A stretch of 48,967 bases of DNA from Streptomyces sp. WAC06614 (lineage in GTDB: Bacteria > Actinomycetota > Actinomycetes > Streptomycetales > Streptomycetaceae), in the NCBI RefSeq assembly GCF_003949795.1, contig NZ_RPRY01000014.1, positions 1-48,967 on the forward strand. Reading direction: 5' to 3'. The position numbers were made by a program, and so were the translations under genes. This document shows, one piece after another, positions 1 through 9,418 of this stretch (positions within the stretch are counted from its first letter, which is position 1; the number at the start of each line of letters is the position of its first letter). The notes beneath the pieces are model-generated. The model saw only the letters and a program-made list of their open reading frames with translations, made no database searches and was not told where the DNA came from.

Positions 1-21
1 CCCCTGGCCGGCCGCGCAGTC

Positions 22-90
22 CCCCGCGCCCCTTTTCGGTCGGGCTTCGCCCCTGGCAGGGGCGAAGCCCGACCGAAAAGGGGCGCGGGG
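22..90. repeat. 69-bp perfect palindrome (34-bp arms, 1-nt centre)
   Basis: Two 34-nt arms (22-55 and 57-90) are exact reverse complements around a single G at 56. As RNA this would be one uninterrupted hairpin from either strand. The motif GGGGCGAAGCCC and the adjoining GGGGCGCGGGGAACGGCGCG resemble a dispersed intergenic element common in Streptomyces (from memory). It lies beyond the 3' end of the leftward glucokinase gene and could stop transcription from both sides. No gene is seen in 1-265. Confidence 0.85.
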
Positions 91-199
91 AACGGCGCGA
101 GCGACCACCGACCGCGGACGGTCCGGACACAACAGAACCCACCGCCCCGTACGGGGACGGAACCCGCGCCCCCGACGGGGCGAGGGGGTACCGGCGGCG

Positions 200-228
200 G
201 GGGCCCCGCGCCGTACGGGGTGGGCCCC
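200..228 (-). terminator. Hairpin after glucokinase gene
   Basis: GGGGCCC (200-206) pairs exactly with GGGCCCC (222-228) about 40 nt beyond the glk stop codon. The loop contains a second small palindrome, CCGTACGG. There is no T tract, which is usual for Streptomyces hairpin terminators. A 12-bp palindrome CCCCGTACGGGG at 145-156 lies further along. Confidence 0.45.
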
Positions 229-265
229 TGCCGTGGCCGGGCCGCTACGGGTTCAGGGCCTGGCC

Positions 266-1207
266 CTAGCCTTGGCGGGCCAGGTCGGCGGCGCCGACCA
301 AGCCCGCCTTGCCGCCGAGCTGGGCGGCGAGGACCTGGGCGTGGGGCCGCCACTGGCCCCCGATCAGCCAGCGCCGGAACGACTTGCGGATGGGGTCCAG
401 GACCAGTTCGCCCTCGTCCGACACCCCACCGCCGACGATGAACGCGGACGGGTCGAACAGCGAGGCCAGGTCCGCCAGACCGGCTCCGGCCCAGCGGGCC
501 AGCTCCCGGAAGGAGTCGATCGCCACGGGGTCGCCGGCGCGAGCGGCCTGGCTGATGTGCTTGCCCTCGATGCCGTCCACGGTCCCGTCACCGAGCCCGA
601 GCAGCACCTGGGCCCGCTCCGGCGTGGCATTGGCCCGCTGCTTGGCGTAGCGGACCAGCGCCCGGCCGGAGGCGTACTGCTCCCAGCAGCCCTGGCTGCC
701 GCAGCCGCACAGCAGCCCGTCGGGCACCACCCGGATGTGGCCGAACTCGGCGGCCACGCCGAACCGTCCGCGCCGCAGCTTGTTGCCGATGATGATGCCG
801 CCGCCCAGGCCGGTGCCGAGCGTGATGCAGATGACGTCCTCGTGGCCCTGCCCGGCACCGAAGCGGTACTCGCCCCAGGCGGCCGCGTTGGCGTCGTTCT
901 CGACGACCACGGGGAGGCCGATGCGCTGCTCGACCTTGTCCTTGAGCGGCTCGTGCCGCCAGTTGATGTTCGGCGCGAACAGCACGGTGGCGCGCTTGTC
1001 GTCCACGTAGCCGGCCGCGCCGATGCCCACGGCCTCGATGCTGTGGTTCTTGCCGACTTCGGAGACGGCGGAGCAGATCGCCTCCGTGACGCCGTCCGCG
1101 GTCGGCGGGGTGGGCACCTTGTACGTCTCAAGGATGGTGCCCTCTTCGTCGACCACGCCGGCCGCGATCTTCGTGCCGCCGATGTCGACGCCGATGGTGA
1201 GTCCCAT
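266..1207 (-). CDS. glkA: ROK-family glucokinase
   Basis: ATP-dependent glucokinase, which phosphorylates glucose to glucose-6-phosphate in the cytoplasm. The 313-residue protein has the N-terminal phosphate-binding motif DIGGTK (8-13), the catalytic Asp in VVENDANAA (D105) and the ROK zinc site: H157 with the CGCGSQGC cluster (C167, C169, C174). Length matches actinobacterial GlkA (about 317 aa). In Streptomyces GlkA also mediates carbon catabolite repression (established for S. coelicolor). The gene is last of five leftward genes and 60 nt after the DUF5304 gene. The ATG has a GAGGGA ribosome site 4-5 nt upstream. Confidence 0.95.
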   Translation of the reverse strand: MGLTIGVDIGGTKIAAGVVDEEGTILETYKVPTPPTADGVTEAICSAVSEVGKNHSIEAVGIGAAGYVDDKRATVLFAPNINWRHEPLKDKVEQRIGLPVVVENDANAAAWGEYRFGAGQGHEDVICITLGTGLGGGIIIGNKLRRGRFGVAAEFGHIRVVPDGLLCGCGSQGCWEQYASGRALVRYAKQRANATPERAQVLLGLGDGTVDGIEGKHISQAARAGDPVAIDSFRELARWAGAGLADLASLFDPSAFIVGGGVSDEGELVLDPIRKSFRRWLIGGQWRPHAQVLAAQLGGKAGLVGAADLARQG

Positions 1208-1267
1208 TAGTCCCTCGGTTTCGGTCGAACCCCGCCACGGCCAACGGTACCCGAGGGCGGAGGCGGT

Positions 1268-1777
1268 TCAGTCGAGGTCGATGCGCTCCGAGGGCCCCGG
1301 ACCGCCGTCGTCGTCCCTCGGGTCCCGGGCGTCGCCCGACGCGGGCCCGTCGGGCCCGGACCGCGGCTCCGGCCCGGCGGCCCCGCCGGAACCGGCCGGT
1401 CCGCCGCCGGTCCAGCGGCGTTCGTGGCCGGCGACGGCCGAACGGTAGGCGGCCAGCAGCTCGGAGCCGGCCGCGGCGAGGTGGTCGAAGACCTCGGGAT
1501 TGCGCTCGATGACGGGCTTGGCGGCGCTCTTCGCCTGGTTGACGAACTGCCGTACGGCGCCCTGCGCGGCGGCCCCGAGCAGCGGATTGTTCAGCTCCGC
1601 GACCTTGTCCGCGACGGCCCCGAAGAGCTTGAACAGTTCCTCGGCGGCGGTCCCGGTACCGCCCCCGGACGCCCCCTGCGTCCGGGCCCGGCGGCGCTCC
1701 TGCTCGGCGGCAAGGTCCTCGGCACAGGCGTCGGCCCAGGCGTCGTCGTCGAAGGGACGGTCGGTGGCCTCGCTCAT
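1268..1777 (-). CDS. DUF5304-type protein upstream of glkA (SCO2127-like)
   Basis: Soluble 169-residue protein of unknown biochemistry. An acidic N-terminus and a charged stretch precede a helical middle (about 45-115) with a conserved-looking run rich in Ala and Leu. The C-terminal 50 residues are low-complexity Gly/Pro/Asp. It resembles the S. coelicolor protein encoded just upstream of glkA (SCO2127), reported to influence glucose uptake and catabolite repression; this identification is from memory and from position. The ATG has GGAGAGG 5 nt upstream. The gene sits between the ArsA-like gene (69 nt) and glkA (60 nt), so co-transcription is likely. Confidence 0.8.
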   Translation of the reverse strand: MSEATDRPFDDDAWADACAEDLAAEQERRRARTQGASGGGTGTAAEELFKLFGAVADKVAELNNPLLGAAAQGAVRQFVNQAKSAAKPVIERNPEVFDHLAAAGSELLAAYRSAVAGHERRWTGGGPAGSGGAAGPEPRSGPDGPASGDARDPRDDDGGPGPSERIDLD

Positions 1778-1846
1778 GGCGGCCTCTCCTGGAGCGGTGG
1801 TGCGGGGCGGGTCACCTTCGACGTTACCCGAACGGGCGCACGGCGT

Positions 1847-3055
1847 TCAGGGGGTACGGGCACCACGGGGCCACAGGGCGGGGTCGGGGGTGAACCGGAT
1901 GCGCAGCTCGTCGTCCTGGAGGGCGGCCCCGGAGACGGTGCAGCGGCGCAGGGCGGACGGCAGCGGAACGATCCTGCGGTACGGCCCGGCCGTCAGCAGC
2001 AGCTCGTCCCCGCGCCGGACCAGGTCCAGGTCCGGCTTCTCGGCGCCGGGCAGCGGCACCCTCCACACCAGCACCCCGTCCTCGGCGAGCCGGTCCTCGA
2101 CGGGCCACTCCGGGCGGGCCGGGGCCGCCGCGGCGGGGGCGCCCGGGTCGAGCAGCGCGAGGTCGTCCCGGCCCTGCGGGGCCCGGCCCAGGTGGGGCAG
2201 GGTGCGGGCGCCGGGCCACCGGTCGAGGTAGTCGGCCTGGTGGGCGGCGAGCCCGGCCAGCCACGGATCGGCGGAGTCGGCGGGCAGCAGGCGGTTGGCG
2301 ACGACGGACTCGACGGGGACCTGGTGCAGGGCGAGCCCGAGCCGGGCCAGCCGCAGGGCGTCGTGCCCGGCCGGGCCGGGTTCGGCGACCAGCCGGACGG
2401 CGGTGGTGGGGGCCTCGACGACGGCCTGGACGGCGGCCAGCTCCACGTCCCAGCGCGCGGCGGCCTCGTAGAGCCACTGGGCGGGCATCGGCACCCCGGC
2501 GAGCTGGGCCAGTACGGGGCGCAGCGCGCGGGCGGCCTGCCGTTCGGCGGGCAGCAGCCGGGCGAGGTAGCGGCGGAGCTGGGCGGGCAGGGCGAGGGCG
2601 GACAGCGCCTGGTGCGCGGCCGGCAGGTCCACCACGACCAGGTCGAACCCGGGGGCGGTGGCGGCCCGGCGCAGGGCGCGCAGCAGGGCGAACTGTTCGG
2701 CGCCGGGCAGTTCGGTCAGCTCGTCGCGGCCCAGCGGGCGGGCGCCGAGCAGGCCGAGGACGGTGGTGCCGCGGTCCTGGAGGGCGGTCAGTTCCGTGCG
2801 GAACTCCTCGCCCGCCTCGATCCGCGCCACCCAGGGCCCGTCCGGGCCGGCCGGGACCGCGGTGAGCCCCTCGGCCACCGTCACGGCCTGGCCGGCGGGG
2901 ACCGCGGGGACGCCGAGCAGCGCGCCGAGCGGGTCACCGGGGTCGCCGGACAGGAGCAGGACCCGCTGCCCGGAGCGGGCCGCGGCCAGGGCGGTGGCGG
3001 CGGCCACGGTGGTGCGCCCGGCGCCGCCGGGGCCGGTCACGAGGAGGGTGTGCAT
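1847..3055 (-). CDS. ArsA/GET3-like P-loop ATPase with altered Walker A
   Basis: A 402-residue SIMIBI-class NTPase related to ArsA/GET3 anion-transporting ATPases. The P-loop reads GPGGAGRTT (8-16). It keeps the glycine scaffold but has Pro9 at the signature-lysine position and Arg14 in place of the Walker A lysine. A DLVVVDLPAAH segment is a plausible Walker B/switch. The C-terminus carries a small beta-rich domain (about 320-400) like the HSP20-like tail of bacterial ArsA-like proteins. No arsenite-binding cysteines or partner efflux pump are visible, so a role in arsenic export is unlikely. The start at 3055 aligns the P-loop at residue 8 as in the family, but no clear ribosome site precedes it. 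It follows the SRPBCC gene by 44 nt. Confidence 0.82.
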   Translation of the reverse strand: MHTLLVTGPGGAGRTTVAAATALAAARSGQRVLLLSGDPGDPLGALLGVPAVPAGQAVTVAEGLTAVPAGPDGPWVARIEAGEEFRTELTALQDRGTTVLGLLGARPLGRDELTELPGAEQFALLRALRRAATAPGFDLVVVDLPAAHQALSALALPAQLRRYLARLLPAERQAARALRPVLAQLAGVPMPAQWLYEAAARWDVELAAVQAVVEAPTTAVRLVAEPGPAGHDALRLARLGLALHQVPVESVVANRLLPADSADPWLAGLAAHQADYLDRWPGARTLPHLGRAPQGRDDLALLDPGAPAAAAPARPEWPVEDRLAEDGVLVWRVPLPGAEKPDLDLVRRGDELLLTAGPYRRIVPLPSALRRCTVSGAALQDDELRIRFTPDPALWPRGARTP

Positions 3056-3099
3056 GAGGCAGGCCGTGGGGTGGGGGGTGGGGTCCGGGAGATCGGCGG

Positions 3100-3540
3100 T
3101 CAGACCGACTCGACGCGCTTCTTCAGGCCGGCCAGCGCCCGGTCGATGATGACCTTCTCGGCCTTGCGCTTGATCATGCCGAGCATGGGGATCTTGACGT
3201 CGACGGTCAGCTGGTAGGTGACCTCGGTGCGGGTGCCGCCGTCCACCGGGGCGAGCCGGTAGGAGCCGTCGAGCTGGCGCAGCATCTGGGAGGTGGCGAG
3301 GGTCCAGCTGACCTCGTCGGAGCCCTTCCAGGTGTAGGCGAGGGTGTGGTCGTCGCGGATCGCGCCGGCGTCCAGCAGCAGGCGGACCTTCTCGGCGCGG
3401 CCCTGGGCGTCGGTGGCCAGCACCTCGGCCTCCTTCACCTCGCCGGTCCACTCGGGGTAGCGGGCGAAGTCGGCGATCACGGCCATGACCGCGGCCGGGG
3501 CCGCGTCGATCATGATGGTCGAGCTGGTGTGTTCCGCCAT
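3100..3540 (-). CDS. SRPBCC (START/polyketide-cyclase-like) protein
   Basis: A 146-residue single-domain protein of the SRPBCC fold, which binds hydrophobic ligands in a helix-grip cavity. The N-terminus MAEHTSSTIMIDAAP and the segment VMAVIADFARYPEWTGEVKE are typical of this family (the ARYPEW motif). Later strands (YTWKGSD, GGTRTEVTYQLTVD) and a long C-terminal helix complete the fold. The ligand is unknown. The ATG at 3540 has GGAGGAG 8 nt upstream. It is co-directional with the metallophosphoesterase gene (83 nt) and the ArsA-like gene (44 nt). Confidence 0.88.
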   Translation of the reverse strand: MAEHTSSTIMIDAAPAAVMAVIADFARYPEWTGEVKEAEVLATDAQGRAEKVRLLLDAGAIRDDHTLAYTWKGSDEVSWTLATSQMLRQLDGSYRLAPVDGGTRTEVTYQLTVDVKIPMLGMIKRKAEKVIIDRALAGLKKRVESV

Positions 3541-3623
3541 CGCGGTGGCTCCTCCGGGGTGTGTTCGGCGAGGAAGGGCGGATCCTCGCGGCCGCCGCGT
3601 GCAGGCTACCGTGCGTGCGGACC

Positions 3624-4418
3624 TCACCACTCCAGGGCCCAGGGGCTTCCGGTCGCCGCGAAGTGTCCGACGTTCACGCACTCGGTCCCGGCGATCCGCA
3701 TCCGCCGGGCGAGCGGCTGGTGGACGTGCCCGAACAGGGCGTACCGGGGCCGGGTGCGGTGGATGGCGGCGAGCAGGGCGGAGCTGCCGCGCTCGAAGCG
3801 GCGGGCGACGGTGTCGTAGCAGAGCTCGGGGACCTCCGGCGGGATGTGCGAGCACAGCACGTCGACCTCGCCGAGGGCCTCGACCTTGGCCGCGTACTCC
3901 TCCTCGTCGACCTCGTAGGGGGTGCGCATGGGCGAGGGGAGGCCGCCGCCGACGAAGCCGAAGACGCGGCCGCCGATCTCGATCCGCTCGCCGTCCAGGA
4001 CGGTGGTCCCGTCCCCTGCGTACTCGGGCCACAGCTTCGGGATGTCGACATTGCCGTAGGTGGCGTAGGTGGGGGTGGGGAAGGCGGCGAACATCTCGGC
4101 GTACTGCCGGCGTACCGCGTCCTCGATCATCCGCTCGCGGTCCAGGCCGTCCCACAGCCGCCGGCCGAACTCGCGCGCCTCGGCGAACCGGCGCGCGGTG
4201 CGCAGCTCGACGATCTGGTCGGCGTTCTCGACGCCGAACAGGTCGGGGAAGATGCCGCGCGCGTGGTCGGCGTAGTCGAGGAAGAGGACCAGGTCGCCGA
4301 GGCAGATCAGGGCGTCGGCGCCCTCCCCGGCCCGGGCGAGGGCCTCGGTGTTGCCGTGGACGTCGCTGACGACGTGGACCCTGGTCCGGCTTCGCGTGCC
4401 GGTTTTCGTACCACCCAT
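3624..4418 (-). CDS. Calcineurin-like metallophosphoesterase
   Basis: A 264-residue cytoplasmic phosphoesterase of the calcineurin superfamily. The dimetal site motifs appear in order: SDVHGN (D19, H21), GDLV (D42), GNVD, SHIPPE and GHVHQP. The substrate cannot be told from sequence. I place the start at the second in-frame ATG (4418), preceded by AGGGTGAG at 6 nt; the longer reading from 4472 adds an Arg-rich tail unlike the family. It heads the five-gene leftward run ending in glkA. Confidence 0.88.
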   Translation of the reverse strand: MGGTKTGTRSRTRVHVVSDVHGNTEALARAGEGADALICLGDLVLFLDYADHARGIFPDLFGVENADQIVELRTARRFAEAREFGRRLWDGLDRERMIEDAVRRQYAEMFAAFPTPTYATYGNVDIPKLWPEYAGDGTTVLDGERIEIGGRVFGFVGGGLPSPMRTPYEVDEEEYAAKVEALGEVDVLCSHIPPEVPELCYDTVARRFERGSSALLAAIHRTRPRYALFGHVHQPLARRMRIAGTECVNVGHFAATGSPWALEW

Positions 4419-4559
4419 GCGGCTCACCCTAGGAGAGCGGCGTCGGCCGGGCCAGAGCCGGGCGTAGGCCACGGACCTGCGGTTACTTCCGAGTCATGGA
4501 GGGGGTGAACTAGTGTCGATGCGCTACGGACGCGTCATGTGACGCACGGAACATCTGGC

Positions 4560-4600
4560 CGGTTCCCTCTATCGGGAACCGTCTACCGGTGGGTAACGTC
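4560..4600 (+). promoter_or_regulatory. Candidate ECF-type promoter with inverted repeat
   Basis: The 8-bp inverted repeat CGGTTCCC/GGGAACCG (4560-4567 and 4574-4581, 6-nt spacer) overlaps a GGAAC element (4575-4579). A CGTC element (4597-4600) follows after 17 nt, matching the SigE-like GGAAC-N16/17-CGTC pattern of Streptomyces. The expected start site is about 40 nt before the TTG codon of the acyl-CoA ligase. Prediction from motif only. Confidence 0.4.
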
Positions 4601-4646
4601 CGGTCGGTCCGCACCGTGGCGATGGCGCCCCAGAGGAGCAGCAGTC

Positions 4647-6443
4647 TTGCGCGAGTTCAGCCTTCCGGCCCTGTACGAGGTCCCGTCGGACGGGAACCTG
4701 ACGGATCTCATCCGCCGCAATGCCGCGCAGCATCCGGACGCCGCCGTCATGGCCCGCAAGGTCGACGGCGCCTGGCAGGACGTGACCGCGACCGAGTTCC
4801 TGGCGGAGGTCCGGGCCGCGGCCAAGGGCCTGATCGCGGCCGGCGTGCGGCCGGGCGACCGGGTCGCGCTGATCTCGCGGACCCGCTACGAGTGGGTGCT
4901 CGTCGACTTCGCGATCTGGAGCGCCGGCGCGGTCACCGTGCCGGTCTACGAGACCTCCTCCCCCGAGCAGATCCAGTGGATCCTCAGCGACTCCGGCGCG
5001 GTCGCCGCGATCGTCGAGAGCCCCGGGCACGGCGCGGCGGTGGCCTCCCTGCGGGAGTCGCTGCCCGAGCTGCGCGAGGTCTGGGAGATCGAGCAGGGCG
5101 GGATCGCGGCGCTGCGGGCGGCCGGCGAGGCCGTCACGGACGCCGAGGTGGACGAGCGCAGCGCGCTCGCCAACGCCGACGACCCGGCCACGATCGTCTA
5201 CACCTCGGGCACCACGGGCCGTCCCAAGGGCTGTGTGCTGACCCACCGCAACTTCTTCGCCGAGTGCGGCAACGTCGTGGAGCGGCTGAAGCCGCTGTTC
5301 CGGACCGGCGAGTGCTCGGTGCTGCTCTTCCTCCCGGCGGCGCACGTCTTCGGCCGCCTGGTCGAGGTGGCCTCGGTGCTGGCGCCGATCCGGCTGGGCT
5401 GCGTCCCGGACATCAAGAACCTCACCGACGAACTGGCCTCGTTCCGTCCCACGCTGATCCTCGGCGTCCCGCGGGTGTTCGAGAAGGTCTACAACTCGGC
5501 GCGGGCCAAGGCGCAGGCCGACGGCAAGGGCAGGATCTTCGACATGGCGGCCGAGACCGCGATCGCCTACAGCCGGGCGCTGGACGCCCCGGGCGGTCCG
5601 TCGTTCGGGCTGCGGCTGAAGCACAAGATCTTCTCGAAGCTGGTCTACAGCAAGCTGCACGCGGTGCTCGGCGGGCGTGGCGAGTACGCGATCTCCGGCG
5701 GCGCGCCGCTGGGCGAGCGGCTCGGCCACTTCTTCCGCGGCATCGGCTTCACCGTGCTGGAGGGCTACGGCCTGACGGAGTCGTGCGCGGCCACCGCCTT
5801 CAACCCGTGGGACCGGCAGAAGATCGGCACGGTCGGCCAGCCGCTGCCGGGGTCCGTGGTGCGGATCGCGGACGACGGCGAGGTGCTGCTGCACGGCGAG
5901 CACGTCTTCCAGGGCTACTGGCAGAACGAGACCGCGACCGCCGAGGCGCTGTCGGACGGCTGGTTCCACACCGGTGACGTGGGCACCCTCGACGAGGACG
6001 GCTACCTGGCCATCACCGGCCGCAAGAAGGAGCTGATCGTCACCGCGGGCGGCAAGAACGTCGCCCCCGCGGTGATCGAGGACCGGATCCGGGCCCACGC
6101 GCTGGTCGCCGAGTGCATGGTGGTCGGCGACGGCCGGCCGTTCGTGGCGGCGCTGGTGACGCTGGACGAGGAGTTCCTCGGCCGGTGGGCGCAGGAGAAC
6201 GGCAAGCCGGCCGGTGCGACGGCGGCGGCGCTGCGCGAGGACCCGGAGCTGCTGGCAGCCGTCCAGAAGGCCGTGGACGACGGCAACGCGGCGGTGTCGA
6301 AGGCGGAATCGGTGCGGAAGTTCCGCATTCTGGGCTCCCAGTTCACGGAGGAGTCCGGCCACATCACGCCCTCGCTCAAGCTCAAGCGGAACGTGGTGGC
6401 GAAGGACTTCGCGGACGAGATCGAGGCGCTGTACCGGGGCTAG
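4647..6443 (+). CDS. AMP-forming long-chain fatty-acid-CoA ligase (TTG start)
   Basis: Activates fatty acids to acyl-CoA through an acyl-AMP intermediate. The 598-residue protein has the ANL P-loop YTSGTTGRPKG (185-195), the A5 motif GYGLTES (373-379), the GDVGTLDEDGYLAITGRKKE hinge region and the C-terminal motif with Lys in LKLKRN. It belongs to the long FACS/FadD15-like family. I choose TTG at 4647, since GAGGAG (4633-4638) lies 8 nt upstream and LREFSLPALYEVPSDGN fits the family N-terminus. The longer frame from 4539 would read through the candidate promoter. The gene is monocistronic, ending 7 bp from the convergent cholesterol oxidase gene. Confidence 0.92.
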   Translation: MREFSLPALYEVPSDGNLTDLIRRNAAQHPDAAVMARKVDGAWQDVTATEFLAEVRAAAKGLIAAGVRPGDRVALISRTRYEWVLVDFAIWSAGAVTVPVYETSSPEQIQWILSDSGAVAAIVESPGHGAAVASLRESLPELREVWEIEQGGIAALRAAGEAVTDAEVDERSALANADDPATIVYTSGTTGRPKGCVLTHRNFFAECGNVVERLKPLFRTGECSVLLFLPAAHVFGRLVEVASVLAPIRLGCVPDIKNLTDELASFRPTLILGVPRVFEKVYNSARAKAQADGKGRIFDMAAETAIAYSRALDAPGGPSFGLRLKHKIFSKLVYSKLHAVLGGRGEYAISGGAPLGERLGHFFRGIGFTVLEGYGLTESCAATAFNPWDRQKIGTVGQPLPGSVVRIADDGEVLLHGEHVFQGYWQNETATAEALSDGWFHTGDVGTLDEDGYLAITGRKKELIVTAGGKNVAPAVIEDRIRAHALVAECMVVGDGRPFVAALVTLDEEFLGRWAQENGKPAGATAAALREDPELLAAVQKAVDDGNAAVSKAESVRKFRILGSQFTEESGHITPSLKLKRNVVAKDFADEIEALYRG

Positions 6444-6450
6444 CCTCCGC

Positions 6451-8139
<1,689 letters not shown>

Positions 8140-8184
8140 GAGCGTACGCCGGTCGCGCGGGGCGCGGGCCGCCGCGCGGCGGAG

Positions 8185-9327
8185 TCAGAGCAGGGTGCGC
8201 AGGTGCTCGGCCAGGAGGTCCCAGCGCCATTTCTCCTCGACCCAGGCCCGGCCGCGTTCGCCCATGCGGGCGCGCAGGGACGGGTCCTGGAGGAGGGCGG
8301 TGATGCGGTCGGCGGAGTCCTCCGGGGAGCCGCCGCGGACCACCCAGCCCGTCTCGCCGTCCAGGACGGCGTCCGGGGCGCCGCCGGAGTCGCCCGCCAC
8401 CACCGGCAGGCCGGTCGCGGAGGCCTCCAGGTAGACGATGCCCAGACCCTCCACGTCCAGGCCGCCGCGCCGGGTCCGGCACGGCATGGCGAAGACGTCA
8501 CCGGCGCCGTAGTGCGCGGGCAGCTCCGCCCAGGGGACCGCGCCCGTGAAGACGACCGAGTCCCTCACACCGGTCTGCGCGGCCAGCTTGCGCAGCTCCG
8601 CCTCGTACGGGCCGCCGCCCACGATCAGCAGCGCCGCGTCCGGGACCTCCGCCAGGATCCGCGGCATCGCCAGGATCAGCGTGTCCTGGCCCTTGCGCGG
8701 CACCAGCCGCGACACGCACACCACGACCGGCCGGTCGGCGAGCCCGAGCCGGGCCCGGACCTCCTCGCCGCCCGAGCCGGGGTGGAAGGTCTTCTCGTCC
8801 ACGCCGGGCGGCAGCTGCACCATCCGGGCCGCCGCGGCCGGGGTCAGCGCCGAGGCGATCCGGCTGCGGGTGTACTCGCCGAGGTACGTCAGCGTGTCCG
8901 TGCCCTCGCCGATCCGCCGCAGCAGCTGCCGCGCGGCGGGCAGCTGGGCCCATCCCGCCTCGTGCCCGTGCGTGGTCGCCACCAGCCGGCGCGCGCCGGC
9001 CCGCCGCAGCGCCGGGGCCATCAGCCCGAGCGGCGCCGCCGCGCCGAACCACACCGACTCGCAGCCGTGCTCCCGCAGCAGCTCCACCGCCCGGCGGGTC
9101 ACCCGCGGGGTCGGCAGCAGCATGGTCGTACGGTCCCGCACCACCGTGAACGGCTGCTCGGCGTCGAACGCGGCCGTGGCCTCGCGGCCCTGCGCACCGT
9201 GCTTCCAGGTGGAGGCGTAGACGACGACCCGGTCGGGGTCCAGCCGCAGCGCCATGTTGTGCAGGAAGGCCTGGATCCCGCCGGGGCGCGGGGGGAAGTC
9301 GTTGGTGACGATCAGCGTCTTGTGCAT
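8185..9327 (-). CDS. pimB: Phosphatidylinositol mannoside mannosyltransferase PimB'-type (GT4)
   Basis: GDP-mannose-dependent GT4 glycosyltransferase. In actinobacteria PimB' adds the second mannose to phosphatidylinositol monomannoside at the inner membrane face. The 380-residue protein starts with the donor-domain hallmark VTNDFPPRPGGIQ. It contains ATTHGHE, VCVSRLVPRKGQDTL (nucleotide-binding hinge), IVGGGPYE and the EX7E-like DVEGLGIVYLE, all very close to mycobacterial and corynebacterial PimB' as I recall them. Length matches (381 in C. glutamicum). The ATG at 9327 has only a weak ribosome site. A TACTGT -10-like hexamer ends about 12 nt upstream, so the leader may be very short. Confidence 0.88.
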   Translation of the reverse strand: MHKTLIVTNDFPPRPGGIQAFLHNMALRLDPDRVVVYASTWKHGAQGREATAAFDAEQPFTVVRDRTTMLLPTPRVTRRAVELLREHGCESVWFGAAAPLGLMAPALRRAGARRLVATTHGHEAGWAQLPAARQLLRRIGEGTDTLTYLGEYTRSRIASALTPAAAARMVQLPPGVDEKTFHPGSGGEEVRARLGLADRPVVVCVSRLVPRKGQDTLILAMPRILAEVPDAALLIVGGGPYEAELRKLAAQTGVRDSVVFTGAVPWAELPAHYGAGDVFAMPCRTRRGGLDVEGLGIVYLEASATGLPVVAGDSGGAPDAVLDGETGWVVRGGSPEDSADRITALLQDPSLRARMGERGRAWVEEKWRWDLLAEHLRTLL

Positions 9328-9418
9328 CGTCAGCCGACAGTACCCGACGCCCCTGGCACGGACCCGCCCGCGGCCGCCCCGGCCCGGCAGGACCGGGACG
9401 ACCGGTCGGAGGACCGGC

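Noticed and set aside
1424..3217. 597-codon rightward frame opposite the ArsA-like gene
   Set aside because: Gly/Gln-rich translation without motifs; the leftward strand carries a recognisable ATPase.
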